A stretch of 34,709 nt of DNA from Thermoplasmatota archaeon (GTDB lineage Archaea > Thermoplasmatota > Penumbrarchaeia > Penumbrarchaeales > Penumbrarchaeaceae): contig JAFGLL010000065.1 of NCBI GenBank assembly GCA_016928095.1, positions 1-34,709 of the forward strand. Reading direction: 5' to 3'. Below the pieces are notes generated by a model. That model did not search any database and was not told the origin of the DNA. It worked only from the letters and a program-made list of their open reading frames with translations. Positions 22,607-31,014 of this stretch are shown piece by piece. Each line of letters begins with the position of its first letter. The stretch's first letter is position 1. The translations under genes were made by a program, and so were the position numbers.

Positions 22607-25588
22607 ATGACGGACCCAGAAGGCCGTTTAGCAGTATTGTCATTGACCCTTCTTCTTTTAGCATCTTCATTATTGGTCCTTTCAGGGACCGATAACGAGA
22701 TGTCCGCGTCTCCGGACCAGCCCTCAAGGGCAACCAAGCATTTTCTCGGCGAAACCTTCACCATGAACTTGGATTGGAAGCCGGAGGACCTTTGGCTCGT
22801 TGTCTTCGTTCAGAACCTGGACCAGTATCCGGGTCCGGACATCAACAACAACGACAGGCTCTATAATTACATGGAGGTCGCCAATTCCTACATGTTCCCG
22901 GTCGATTCCAACCAGTATTCTTCCGGTACCACACGCCGCCCCCTTGTGGAGCTTTTCACCGCAACCGACTGCTTCTACTGTCCGAGTTCCGAGGAGTCCC
23001 TTGACACTGTCATGCAGGAGAGGGGGGAGAACGAATTCTCCCTCATCGAATACCACAGGGCACTTCAACCGGGTAACGACCCCTACGAGACAGGAGCATC
23101 GGGGAAGAGGTTCGATAATTACAATGTCACTGCCACCCCCACAGTGATCTTCGATGGTGTGCAAGGAAGAGCGGGAGGTGATTCGTCCGTCAACAGCCCG
23201 ATGCTCGTCAGTGCATATGGCAATGCCATAGACAGGCTTTCTGTATACGATCCGTACGTGATCATCCAGGGTTCAGCCTCTGTAAGCGAAGACCAGATGT
23301 CGTTCAATGTCAGCTTCGAGGTCATCGATGCATTACCCCGGGGTAACTGGGTCCTATATGCGGTAGTTGTCGAGGACCTGCAGAACGATGACAGAGGGGC
23401 CACATTGAGGCATACCCACCGGAAGACGTTCTCCAGGCTTTTCGACACTCTTCAGGCCGATCATCCGATGGTAATACTGGACCAGGAGAGCACTTACTCA
23501 GGAATAGATGTGAACAAGGTGAAGGGAGACCTTGACCTATATTTCACCGCCAGCGATCCCCAGGATGGGACCTTGCTCGATATCGACCTCGAATACGCCA
23601 TACCAGGCAGGCAATGGGAACCGCTGGTCAATGATATCCCCAACACCGGCAAATATACGTTGGACACGACCACGGTCAAAGATAGCAAATACTGGTTCAG
23701 GATAGTTGCAGAGGATACGGATGGCAACCGCGTCATCTCAGGTAATTATTACAAACTGACCGTCAACAATCCGGACCTGCCGGTCATAGAGCTGGTCACG
23801 AACCTTGGTGGTGCATCCCTGTCCGGTCTGGTCGATGTGAAATGGAATTCTTCCGATGACGAGGACCCGATCAATGACCTGCTCGTGAACGTCTCCATAT
23901 CCCCTGACCTCGGGATCACCTGGGAGATCATGACCTACAATCAGATAACCGGATCGGATTTCGTGCCCAACACTGGTCTATTCAAGCTGAACACCCTCCT
24001 TTTCACGGATCTTCCCACATACATGCTAAAGGTTCAGCTGAAGGACCAAGATGATATGGTCACAGAGGTCGTGACGGAGGTCTTTGAGATCTACAACAAT
24101 GAACCCCCCGAGGCCTGGATAGTGTCTCCCGTAACGGACCAGGTGGTCACTGGGACACTGGAGGTCGGCTGGAAGATAAAGGACCAGGAGGACCAGGCAT
24201 GGGGAATGATCAGCAGTATGATGGGAAACTTCTCGGTCAAGATAACGGGAGGCGATCTGTGGAAGACGATCTTCCACGACAACCTCGATCCAGCCATGAA
24301 GAACAAGACCTTCGATACATCGGACCTTCTGGGGGACGGGGAGTACATACTGCGCTTCACCGTGACGGATTCGAGGGGTCTAAGCAGTTACACCGAGAGG
24401 AGGTTCCGTGTCTATGATCCTGATACCCCGGAGTTCATATCACCCATCGAGGGTCCTTCAGACGCGGATGATTTCAGAGAGGATATCTTTACACTAACAT
24501 GGGATGTTAAGGATGCGGACGCTGATGATTCTCTGACGTTCAGGATCGAATCCACCCCCGCCAAGGAGGATAACTGGACGTTGATCGTCGAAGGGATAAC
24601 CGAGACCTCCTACGATCTCGACCTCAGAACCTTCGACGAGGGCAGGTACAAGCTCAGGGTCACTGCCATCGACGACAGCCCCCAGAAGCTGTCCGGTCAG
24701 CTGGAATACGGACCGTTCTATTACAATGCACCAGATGCTCCCGAGGTCAATTGGCTCTATCCGGAGAAGGGCTTTAACGGAACGATCGATGACGAAACGG
24801 GGATCGCAAACCTCACCAAGGTCTTCAATATTGACCTCCTGTGGTCCGGGTCTGACCCGGATGGGGATAACCTGACATTTGCGATCTACATGAAGAGCGT
24901 GGGAAGCAGCGAATGGAGTTTGCTCGGGTCGGACATCACGGAGAAGACCTTCATATGGAACGTCACCTCGCTCGAGGACGGCAGCTACATGCTGAGGATC
25001 GTTGCCATGGATTCCTCTTCCAGACACCTCACAACCGAAGCTTTGCTCGGCCCCTTTACCATTGATCTCCCATGGTATCCTCCTGAAACTGACGATGACG
25101 ACGCGGACGATGACGACCAGGATCCGGGAACCGGGGCGGACATGAACATAGGTCTCATGGTCGGTATCGCGGTGGGAAGCATCATTATCGTGGTGATCCT
25201 CGTCATCCTTGTACTGTTGGTACTGAACAAGACCACCGGTAAGAAGGTCGATAGGACCCCCGTTATCCCGACAGAGAACGATGTGGACCTCACGATCCCT
25301 GATTTTGACAGACCCTACGCGAGACCACCACAGACATATTCCGGGCAGACAGTATCACAAGGGCCTTATACTGGTATCCAGCAGCGCCCCCCTGAACCCA
25401 CTCCGGCCCCACTACGAACGTCGCAGGTCAGCGATCAACCGCTGCGGGGTCAGGTCTCGTGGGAGTCCGGTGAGGAAGAAGCCGCAGATGAAGATGCAGC
25501 GGTAGCATCGGAAGGTCAACCTGCGCAGATCACAAAACAGCATGAGGTCGCCCCTTTGGGACTTGGACCGCCCCCCGAGCTTCCATGA
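22607..25588 (+). CDS. Exported thioredoxin-fold protein with Ig-like repeats and C-terminal TM anchor
   Basis: 993 residues. Signal peptide at about 6-27, then an Omp28/thioredoxin-like domain (about 110-185): VELFTATDCFYCPSSEE with C122-x2-C125, and cis-proline P178 in VTATPTVIFDG. About 640 residues of beta-sandwich repeats follow, with recurring 'SDPDGDNLTF' and 'LEDGSYMLRIVAMDSS' signatures (at least three copies) and many N-glycosylation sequons. An Asp-rich linker (about 828-840) precedes a membrane helix near 849-873 and a 120-residue Pro/Gln/Glu-rich cytoplasmic tail. ATG 22607 is behind GAGGTG. The CxxC suggests thiol-disulfide exchange on the cell surface, and the convergent DsbD-like gene could keep it reduced. 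Function beyond that is unknown. Confidence 0.85.
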   Translation: MTDPEGRLAVLSLTLLLLASSLLVLSGTDNEMSASPDQPSRATKHFLGETFTMNLDWKPEDLWLVVFVQNLDQYPGPDINNNDRLYNYMEVANSYMFPVDSNQYSSGTTRRPLVELFTATDCFYCPSSEESLDTVMQERGENEFSLIEYHRALQPGNDPYETGASGKRFDNYNVTATPTVIFDGVQGRAGGDSSVNSPMLVSAYGNAIDRLSVYDPYVIIQGSASVSEDQMSFNVSFEVIDALPRGNWVLYAVVVEDLQNDDRGATLRHTHRKTFSRLFDTLQADHPMVILDQESTYSGIDVNKVKGDLDLYFTASDPQDGTLLDIDLEYAIPGRQWEPLVNDIPNTGKYTLDTTTVKDSKYWFRIVAEDTDGNRVISGNYYKLTVNNPDLPVIELVTNLGGASLSGLVDVKWNSSDDEDPINDLLVNVSISPDLGITWEIMTYNQITGSDFVPNTGLFKLNTLLFTDLPTYMLKVQLKDQDDMVTEVVTEVFEIYNNEPPEAWIVSPVTDQVVTGTLEVGWKIKDQEDQAWGMISSMMGNFSVKITGGDLWKTIFHDNLDPAMKNKTFDTSDLLGDGEYILRFTVTDSRGLSSYTERRFRVYDPDTPEFISPIEGPSDADDFREDIFTLTWDVKDADADDSLTFRIESTPAKEDNWTLIVEGITETSYDLDLRTFDEGRYKLRVTAIDDSPQKLSGQLEYGPFYYNAPDAPEVNWLYPEKGFNGTIDDETGIANLTKVFNIDLLWSGSDPDGDNLTFAIYMKSVGSSEWSLLGSDITEKTFIWNVTSLEDGSYMLRIVAMDSSSRHLTTEALLGPFTIDLPWYPPETDDDDADDDDQDPGTGADMNIGLMVGIAVGSIIIVVILVILVLLVLNKTTGKKVDRTPVIPTENDVDLTIPDFDRPYARPPQTYSGQTVSQGPYTGIQQRPPEPTPAPLRTSQVSDQPLRGQVSWESGEEEAADEDAAVASEGQPAQITKQHEVAPLGLGPPPELP

Positions 25589-25673
25589 GATGTCCCACCT
25601 CACGGATCAGTGCAGATAGCGCCTGAACAGTTGGAGGTCAAGTCCACTTCCGGTCAGGTCTCGTTGTGAGAGG

Positions 25674-28397
25674 TCAGAAACTCAGGAAGCTTCCCAGTAT
25701 ACTGGAGCCGAAGAAGTAATACCATAGAACGAAGGCTCCCGCGAACATCAGCAACAGACCGGAGATCCTCTTGATCATTTCAGTTGATGAAATGAGCTTC
25801 TGTATTCCCTTTCCCCCGGTCGCAGCTATGTAGGAGAATATTATCATCATGGAACCTATGCTGATCGCATAAAGCCCGAACACAACGAGCGCACCGAGGA
25901 GACCACCGGAGGCAAATCCGAGGAAGATGACCCCCAAGAATACCGGGGCCATACAACTGGAAGCCGCCGCTCCGTATCCGAAACCGTAAGCGAACAGCCC
26001 ACCGCTTCCGGAAGATCCCGTCTGCCTATTTCCCTTGATGGCCGTCGAGATACGTTGGAACGGGTACTTTACAAGGTCCATGAACCTTTCCAGGAACAGG
26101 TCCTTACCAAGGAGGGTAAGGATGCCGAATGCAAGCAGTATGGCACCAATGACGGGCATCAGATACCTAAGTAGACTTTGAACGGCCACTCCAAAGATCG
26201 CAACAAGAATACCGATCAGCACAAAGAATGAGACGATACCGGTGGCCGCAAGGACCCCACCGGTCAATGGATTTTTCTTCTTACCTCCTATCTGCTTTGC
26301 CTGGTTGGTGATGTAATAGGTGAAATAGCCAGGGAGCATGGGGAAGGAGCAGGGTGAGAAGAAGGTCATGACACCGAAGACGGAGGCCACGAGACCTATG
26401 GCTATCAAGCTTCCTCCCGACTGCGAGATCGCACTGGTCTTGTAGGTGCCCTCTTTCGCATCTCTGACAGCCTCCTTGAGCTCATCACCGTCAGTATATC
26501 CCTTATGTTGATACACGATATCGCCGTTTGGGGCCACAACAACCTTCTTTGGAACCTCCAGTGCGTCGAACTTCTCGATGAAGGAGGTATCTTTGGCTAT
26601 CGGCCAGTCCGCACCGAACCTGTCCTGGAACTGGTCCATCATCTCGCTGGTGTCCTTTTTATCCACCGACACGGAAAGGAAGAACACATCGTTACCATGC
26701 TCGTTCTTGATGCTTTTCACTAACTCGACGTAATCCGGCATCTCGTCGTTGCAGATGGAACAGGTCGTGAACATGATGTCGATCACAAGCACCTTTCCCT
26801 CGTAGGTCCCTGGAGTATGGACGCTCCCGCTGGTATCAGTAACCTCGAATTCGGGTACCGTCGTTACCTCTTTGGTGAGCATTCCGGCTCCCCCGATGAA
26901 CGTTACGATCAGACCTATGAAGATAAGTACCGAAAGGGTTCCCTTGTACCCGAAGAACTTGAAGATGCTCCCCTGTTTCTTCCTCGATATCAGGAAGAGG
27001 ACAACACCACCGACGATCACGATCAAGCCCACTATGAGCAGCCCCGAACCCTCCAATCCACCAAGTCCGGAAGAACCCTTGTCCTTATTGGATGAGGAGG
27101 CCTCCCCAAGCGTGAATAAAGCTGATCTTGACTGTGCCATCTGGTCATCGTTGGCAAGGACCTGGGCAAAGAGCTGCCCATCGAAAGGCTCCAATTTGAC
27201 GCTCCCTGTCGGGTCCGAGTAGGCGTAACACACGCCCTGTTCGTCGCATATCTCCTCTCCGACGAGCTGAAGCGGTACAAACTCCCAATCCGTGGAGTTG
27301 ATCGACCCGGTGTTGTAGAAGAGCACTGCATTCGCTATGCCGCCAGCGTCGCTGAAGGTGACCGTGACGATGTTATCCTCCGACAGCTTCACATCCGTGA
27401 TGACAGGTGGATCGTTCTCCCTGTCATAGGCCGTGGAGTCAGAGGTTGCGGACTGGAGGCATCTCGGGGATCCAGCTTTCATATTGCCATCCGAAGCTGA
27501 AGCTGCTGATGTCGTGTCCAGAGTGTCATAGACCGCGGCAACGGCATGGATATCCTGCGGTTTGATCGGGACCTTCAGGTCCGGTATCGGCCAGGAGACC
27601 GAGAACTCCCAGGTCGCGCCGTTCCTGAGGGAGAAGGCCTCGTCCTCAAGCGCATATCCGCGGAAGACGGCATCGTTGATGACGAACTTATCATAGACAG
27701 TGGAATAGGCTTCCACGTTGTCCTCGACCATGAACACATATAGAGACCCCTGAAGCTGAGGGGCCCCTATAAGCTTGGCATTCCCATCGTAGGTCACCTT
27801 TCCCACAACGGAGAACTGACCGTCAAGGAAGACCTGGTCGACCTCGAGTCTGATGTAAGGGAAGGACCAGGTTGCCCGATCCAGCGGTCTGATGGGGGCA
27901 TTGTCGTGTCTCTGTTCGGATTCAGTGATGGCCCAGTCGATGTTCTGTTCATTGATATCCCTGGTTGAGGTGGAGAATCCTCCGAGCTCGACATATCCTC
28001 CGTCGAACTCGACGTCCGGGGTCCCGGATAGACCGGGTTGATAGAACCTCATCCGATCGGTGGCCTCCTGATCGTTGAGATCGTCGACCCCGCCACCGTT
28101 CAGTTCGTGGAAAACAACAGTTGTGAAAGGTACTTCCGGGTCCTCTATGGACCTGAGGTAGGCTTCATGCACGGCCTTTTCAGGGCTTGCAGCATTCTCA
28201 TCCGATCCCATGCAGGACGGACAGGATAGACCGGTAAAGAACTCGAGTATGGGCCTGTGAACCCATCCTGAAGGAGGAGGGCCGATAACCTCCTCCATTT
28301 CAAACCTGACCTGCGCGGTGGTATTGAGCGAGATCGACCATATCAAGGTCATACCCAACATAAGGAGGATCACTGACCTCGAAACCGTGCGACTCAT
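25674..28397 (-). CDS. DsbD/CcdA-like thiol reductant conduit with two exported thioredoxin domains
   Basis: 907 residues from ATG 28397, which follows AGGTGG by 7 nt. Order: signal peptide (about 5-29); thioredoxin-like domain 45-135 with C59-x2-C62 (GLSCPSCMG) and cis-Pro P127; beta-rich region to about 430; two membrane helices (452-471, 486-508); TlpA/ResA-type thioredoxin domain 511-640 with C546-x2-C549 (TTCSIC) and P616; then a CcdA/DsbD membrane domain (about 661-900) with C683 in FFSPCSFPMLPG and C815 in AASSCMAPV. In DsbD these membrane cysteines carry electrons from cytoplasmic thioredoxin to exported partners. All parts of the relay are in one chain, with both thioredoxin domains predicted outside. 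Its likely client is the CxxC protein encoded convergently (inferred). TATA at 28458-28465 gives a leader of about 37 nt. Confidence 0.9.
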   Translation of the reverse strand: MSRTVSRSVILLMLGMTLIWSISLNTTAQVRFEMEEVIGPPPSGWVHRPILEFFTGLSCPSCMGSDENAASPEKAVHEAYLRSIEDPEVPFTTVVFHELNGGGVDDLNDQEATDRMRFYQPGLSGTPDVEFDGGYVELGGFSTSTRDINEQNIDWAITESEQRHDNAPIRPLDRATWSFPYIRLEVDQVFLDGQFSVVGKVTYDGNAKLIGAPQLQGSLYVFMVEDNVEAYSTVYDKFVINDAVFRGYALEDEAFSLRNGATWEFSVSWPIPDLKVPIKPQDIHAVAAVYDTLDTTSAASASDGNMKAGSPRCLQSATSDSTAYDRENDPPVITDVKLSEDNIVTVTFSDAGGIANAVLFYNTGSINSTDWEFVPLQLVGEEICDEQGVCYAYSDPTGSVKLEPFDGQLFAQVLANDDQMAQSRSALFTLGEASSSNKDKGSSGLGGLEGSGLLIVGLIVIVGGVVLFLISRKKQGSIFKFFGYKGTLSVLIFIGLIVTFIGGAGMLTKEVTTVPEFEVTDTSGSVHTPGTYEGKVLVIDIMFTTCSICNDEMPDYVELVKSIKNEHGNDVFFLSVSVDKKDTSEMMDQFQDRFGADWPIAKDTSFIEKFDALEVPKKVVVAPNGDIVYQHKGYTDGDELKEAVRDAKEGTYKTSAISQSGGSLIAIGLVASVFGVMTFFSPCSFPMLPGYFTYYITNQAKQIGGKKKNPLTGGVLAATGIVSFFVLIGILVAIFGVAVQSLLRYLMPVIGAILLAFGILTLLGKDLFLERFMDLVKYPFQRISTAIKGNRQTGSSGSGGLFAYGFGYGAAASSCMAPVFLGVIFLGFASGGLLGALVVFGLYAISIGSMMIIFSYIAATGGKGIQKLISSTEMIKRISGLLLMFAGAFVLWYYFFGSSILGSFLSF

Positions 28398-28457
28398 ACT
28401 TCGGCCACCTATCTGGATGTACAACAAGTCGATCCGAGGAAATACATCAGCACTGGC

Positions 28458-28465
28458 TATATACA
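28458..28465 (-). promoter_or_regulatory. TATA box for the DsbD-like gene
   Basis: Minus-strand GTATATAG. A divergent plus-strand box GTATAAG (28492-28498) probably serves queA, with a leader of about 27 nt containing GAGGG (28536-28540). Confidence 0.45.
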
Positions 28466-28548
28466 CTTTATGTATTATATGTTAAAGACCTGTATAAGTA
28501 CAATGTTTTAATAAGAGACCTTTAATCTGTCATCCGAGGGCTGCACCG

Positions 28549-29616
28549 ATGGACCTATCGCTCTTCGACTACGACCTTCCGGAAGGCTTCATCGCACAGG
28601 AGAAGGCGTCGCCCAGGGACAGCTCGAAGCTCTTTTACATCGATGCCCGCCAACCTGCTCCGGACCATTTACATCTGAGGTTCAAGGATATCGAGGACAG
28701 ACTTGAGCAAAATGATATCCTGATACTGAACCGTTCCAGGGTCATCCCCGCAAGGGTACCCGCCCGAAAGACCACGGGAGGACGGGCAGAGGTCCTTCTA
28801 CTTGAGAGGAAGGGGGGTGATCTCTGGGAAGGACTTGTCGGTGGTAAGCGGATAAGAGAGGGTTCGAAGCTTCTAACCGGGGATGAAGATGTTGTCATGA
28901 AGATCGTCCGGAGGCTCGAAGAGGGCAGGTGCACGGTCATGTTCCAGCGTCAGGGGTGTGGTATGGGCCACGGGGAAGTACTGGAATGGCTGGGGAGATG
29001 GGGCCTCATGCCCACCCCTCCCTACATTAAAAGATTCCTCGAGGACCCCGAGGAATACCAGACCGTCTATGGAGATGTGGAAGGTTCGGTGGCCGCCCCG
29101 ACAGCCGGGCTTCATTTCACCGAGGGTCTTCTTGAGAGACTGCGCGTCAAGGGTATCAGAATAGAGTACATAGTACTCCATGTGGGGATCGGGACATTCG
29201 CTCAGGTAAAGTCCAATGACATCAGGGAGCACAGGATGGACGAGGAGGAGTTCTTCGTCCCCGAGAGCCTGAAGGCTGCCGTAAGCGAGGCCATGGCGGA
29301 ATACCGATCGGGAATTCCATCGCGGATATGGGTGGTTGGGACTACGACGATGAGGACCATGGAATCGGCATTCGATGAGAAAGGGAACTGCGTGATGGAT
29401 GGCGGAAGGACAGGATTGTATATCACACCAGGATACCGTTTCAAACTCCCATACAAAGGGTTCATAACGAACTTCCATCTGCCCAGGTCGACACCATTGA
29501 TCCTTCTATCCGCCTTCTATGACAGGGAGAAGGTCCTCGAGGCTTACAATGAAGCAATGGATATGGACTACCGGTTCTATTCTCTGGGAGATTCCATGAT
29601 GGTTCGGAGGAGTTGA
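28549..29616 (+). CDS. queA: S-adenosylmethionine:tRNA ribosyltransferase-isomerase
   Basis: Transfers and isomerises the ribosyl group of SAM onto 7-aminomethyl-7-deazaguanine in tRNA, making epoxyqueuosine. 355 residues, normal bacterial length. Family blocks: LFDYDLPEGFIAQEKASPRDSSKL (5-28), LEQNDILILNRSRVIPAR (50-67), PYIKR, YQTVYGDVEGSVAAPTAGLHFTEGLL (165-191), HVGIGTFAQVK, HRMDEE and FITNFHLPRSTPLILLSAF. ATG 28549 gives the expected N-terminus and lies behind GAGGG. One nucleotide separates its stop from tgt. QueA is a bacterial enzyme of queuosine synthesis and is not part of the standard archaeal archaeosine pathway, so horizontal origin is likely (inference). Confidence 0.96.
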   Translation: MDLSLFDYDLPEGFIAQEKASPRDSSKLFYIDARQPAPDHLHLRFKDIEDRLEQNDILILNRSRVIPARVPARKTTGGRAEVLLLERKGGDLWEGLVGGKRIREGSKLLTGDEDVVMKIVRRLEEGRCTVMFQRQGCGMGHGEVLEWLGRWGLMPTPPYIKRFLEDPEEYQTVYGDVEGSVAAPTAGLHFTEGLLERLRVKGIRIEYIVLHVGIGTFAQVKSNDIREHRMDEEEFFVPESLKAAVSEAMAEYRSGIPSRIWVVGTTTMRTMESAFDEKGNCVMDGGRTGLYITPGYRFKLPYKGFITNFHLPRSTPLILLSAFYDREKVLEAYNEAMDMDYRFYSLGDSMMVRRS

Positions 29617-29617
29617 A

Positions 29618-30778
29618 ATGGAGGTCTTTGAACTGGAAACGGGGGACGGGTCTGGGCCCAGAGCTGGGCTGTTGAGACTTCCCTCGGGCAGGACCGTCCA
29701 TACTCCGCTCTTCATGCCAGTTGCCACCAAGCTTTCCGTCAAGACCCTGGACCCTCTGGAGCTGAAGGGAACCGGGACCACCACGCTTATCACGAACGGT
29801 TTCCTCTCCCACCTGGAACCGGGGACCGATGTTATAAGGAGAATGGGTGGGATGCACACCTTCATGGGGTGGGACGGGGGCCTCTTTTCGGACTCCGGAG
29901 GCTTCCAGTTAATCAGGAGAGGCTTCAATGCAAGGGTCACGGACCAGGGTGTCCATCTGCGGTCCCCCTTCAGCGGAGAACCGATTTTTTTGACCCCGGA
30001 GGAGGTCGTCGACCTCCACGTCGCCCATGGTGTCGATGTCGGCATGGTCCTGGACCACTGTCCCGCATACGGCTCCACCGAACAGGATATACTTGATGCA
30101 GCGAAAAGGACCTATGAATGGGCGAAAAGGTCGAAGGAGCATTGCCTTCTCTCAACCACAGCCGAGACCTCCCCCCATGATGATATGCGGGTACCTTTGA
30201 TATTTGCCATCACACAGGGAGGCACGTACAAGGATATTCGAGAGGAGAACACCAGAAAACTGGTGGGGCTTGACTTTCCCGGATACGGGGTTGGAGGTCT
30301 CTCCATCGGGGAAGGCAAGGGAGATATGTTCCGTTCCCTGGAAGCTTCCACCTCCCTTCTTCCACCTGAAAAGCCGAGATACTTCATGGGTGTGGGGGAA
30401 CCTGTTGATCTGGTCCGTTCCGTGTTATGCGGGGTCGATATTTTCGATTCGGTATTCCCGACCAGGAACGCCAGGCACCGCTCCCTGCTAACGCCGGAAG
30501 GGAAAGAGAATCTACGTGCCGGAAGATGGAAGGGTGTGGAAGGGCCGATATTCGAAGGGTGCGGCTGCACCACCTGCGAGAGATATTCAAGAGCGTACCT
30601 TTATCATCTGTTCAAGGCCCGGGAGCCGCTGGGCCCCAGGCTCGCAACGGTTCACAATCTCCATTTCATGCAGACCCTATTGACCGGACTCAGAAAGTTG
30701 ATGATCGAAAGCGAGGACCCAGGAAGGGCGGGTCCGGAGGAGACCATTCAGCGCATCTTCCAAGGGTTCATCCAATGA
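29618..30778 (+). CDS. tgt: Bacterial-type queuine/preQ1 tRNA-guanine transglycosylase
   Basis: Exchanges guanine in tRNA for a 7-deazaguanine base. 386 residues, the same length as the Zymomonas enzyme. SDSGGFQ (91-97, general base D92), GGLSIGE (226-232), nucleophile D277 in DIFDSVFPTRNAR, and the zinc site C315, C317, C320 and H346 (CGCTTCERYSRAY, VHN) are all present. It lacks the C-terminal PUA and extra domains of archaeal TgtA (about 550-650 residues), and the PTRNAR block is of the bacterial kind that targets wobble G34. The tight operon with queA supports a queuosine role. Archaeosine (G15) or DNA-modifying relatives are less likely. AGGAG precedes the ATG. Confidence 0.93.
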   Translation: MEVFELETGDGSGPRAGLLRLPSGRTVHTPLFMPVATKLSVKTLDPLELKGTGTTTLITNGFLSHLEPGTDVIRRMGGMHTFMGWDGGLFSDSGGFQLIRRGFNARVTDQGVHLRSPFSGEPIFLTPEEVVDLHVAHGVDVGMVLDHCPAYGSTEQDILDAAKRTYEWAKRSKEHCLLSTTAETSPHDDMRVPLIFAITQGGTYKDIREENTRKLVGLDFPGYGVGGLSIGEGKGDMFRSLEASTSLLPPEKPRYFMGVGEPVDLVRSVLCGVDIFDSVFPTRNARHRSLLTPEGKENLRAGRWKGVEGPIFEGCGCTTCERYSRAYLYHLFKAREPLGPRLATVHNLHFMQTLLTGLRKLMIESEDPGRAGPEETIQRIFQGFIQ

Positions 30779-30870
30779 ACTTGAAGCACATCGAAGGGTT
30801 GTGATGCTATGTGGCATTTTCATTACTGTTTCCATGAACAATACATATGACGAGTTCGTCGATAAGGGTA

Positions 30871-30885
30871 TTTAATTATTTTTTC
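30871..30885 (+). terminator. T-rich candidate terminator after tgt
   Basis: TTTAATTATTTTTTC, about 95 nt after the tgt stop. Archaeal RNA polymerase terminates at U-rich tracts; no hairpin is required. Confidence 0.3.
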
Positions 30886-30897
30886 AGGAAAATTTGA

Positions 30898-30914
30898 CGA
30901 AAAAGCTTTATATA
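30898..30914 (+). promoter_or_regulatory. Strong BRE-TATA promoter for the surface protein
   Basis: CGAAAAAGC then TTTATATA (30907-30914). The predicted start near 30937 gives a leader of about 77 nt ending in GAGGTG before ATG 31015. The leader contains a small hairpin, GTTC-ACGAAA-GAAC at 30947-30960, within a GCAC/GTGC pair. Confidence 0.6.
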
Positions 30915-31014
30915 TCCTTTATTTTGATGGGCATTCCGAGGCACTGGTTCACGAAAGAACTTCGGTGCGGTAAGGAAATATAGACCTTTAGAAGGGTATA
31001 ATGAGGTGTTTACA

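Noticed and set aside
28398..28466. 23 extra N-terminal residues on the DsbD-like protein
   Set aside because: ATG 28397 has a ribosome binding site and opens directly on the signal peptide; the upstream frame overlaps the TATA box.
30931..30970. Riboswitch in the leader of the surface protein
   Set aside because: Only one small hairpin is visible and it matches no riboswitch class I know.
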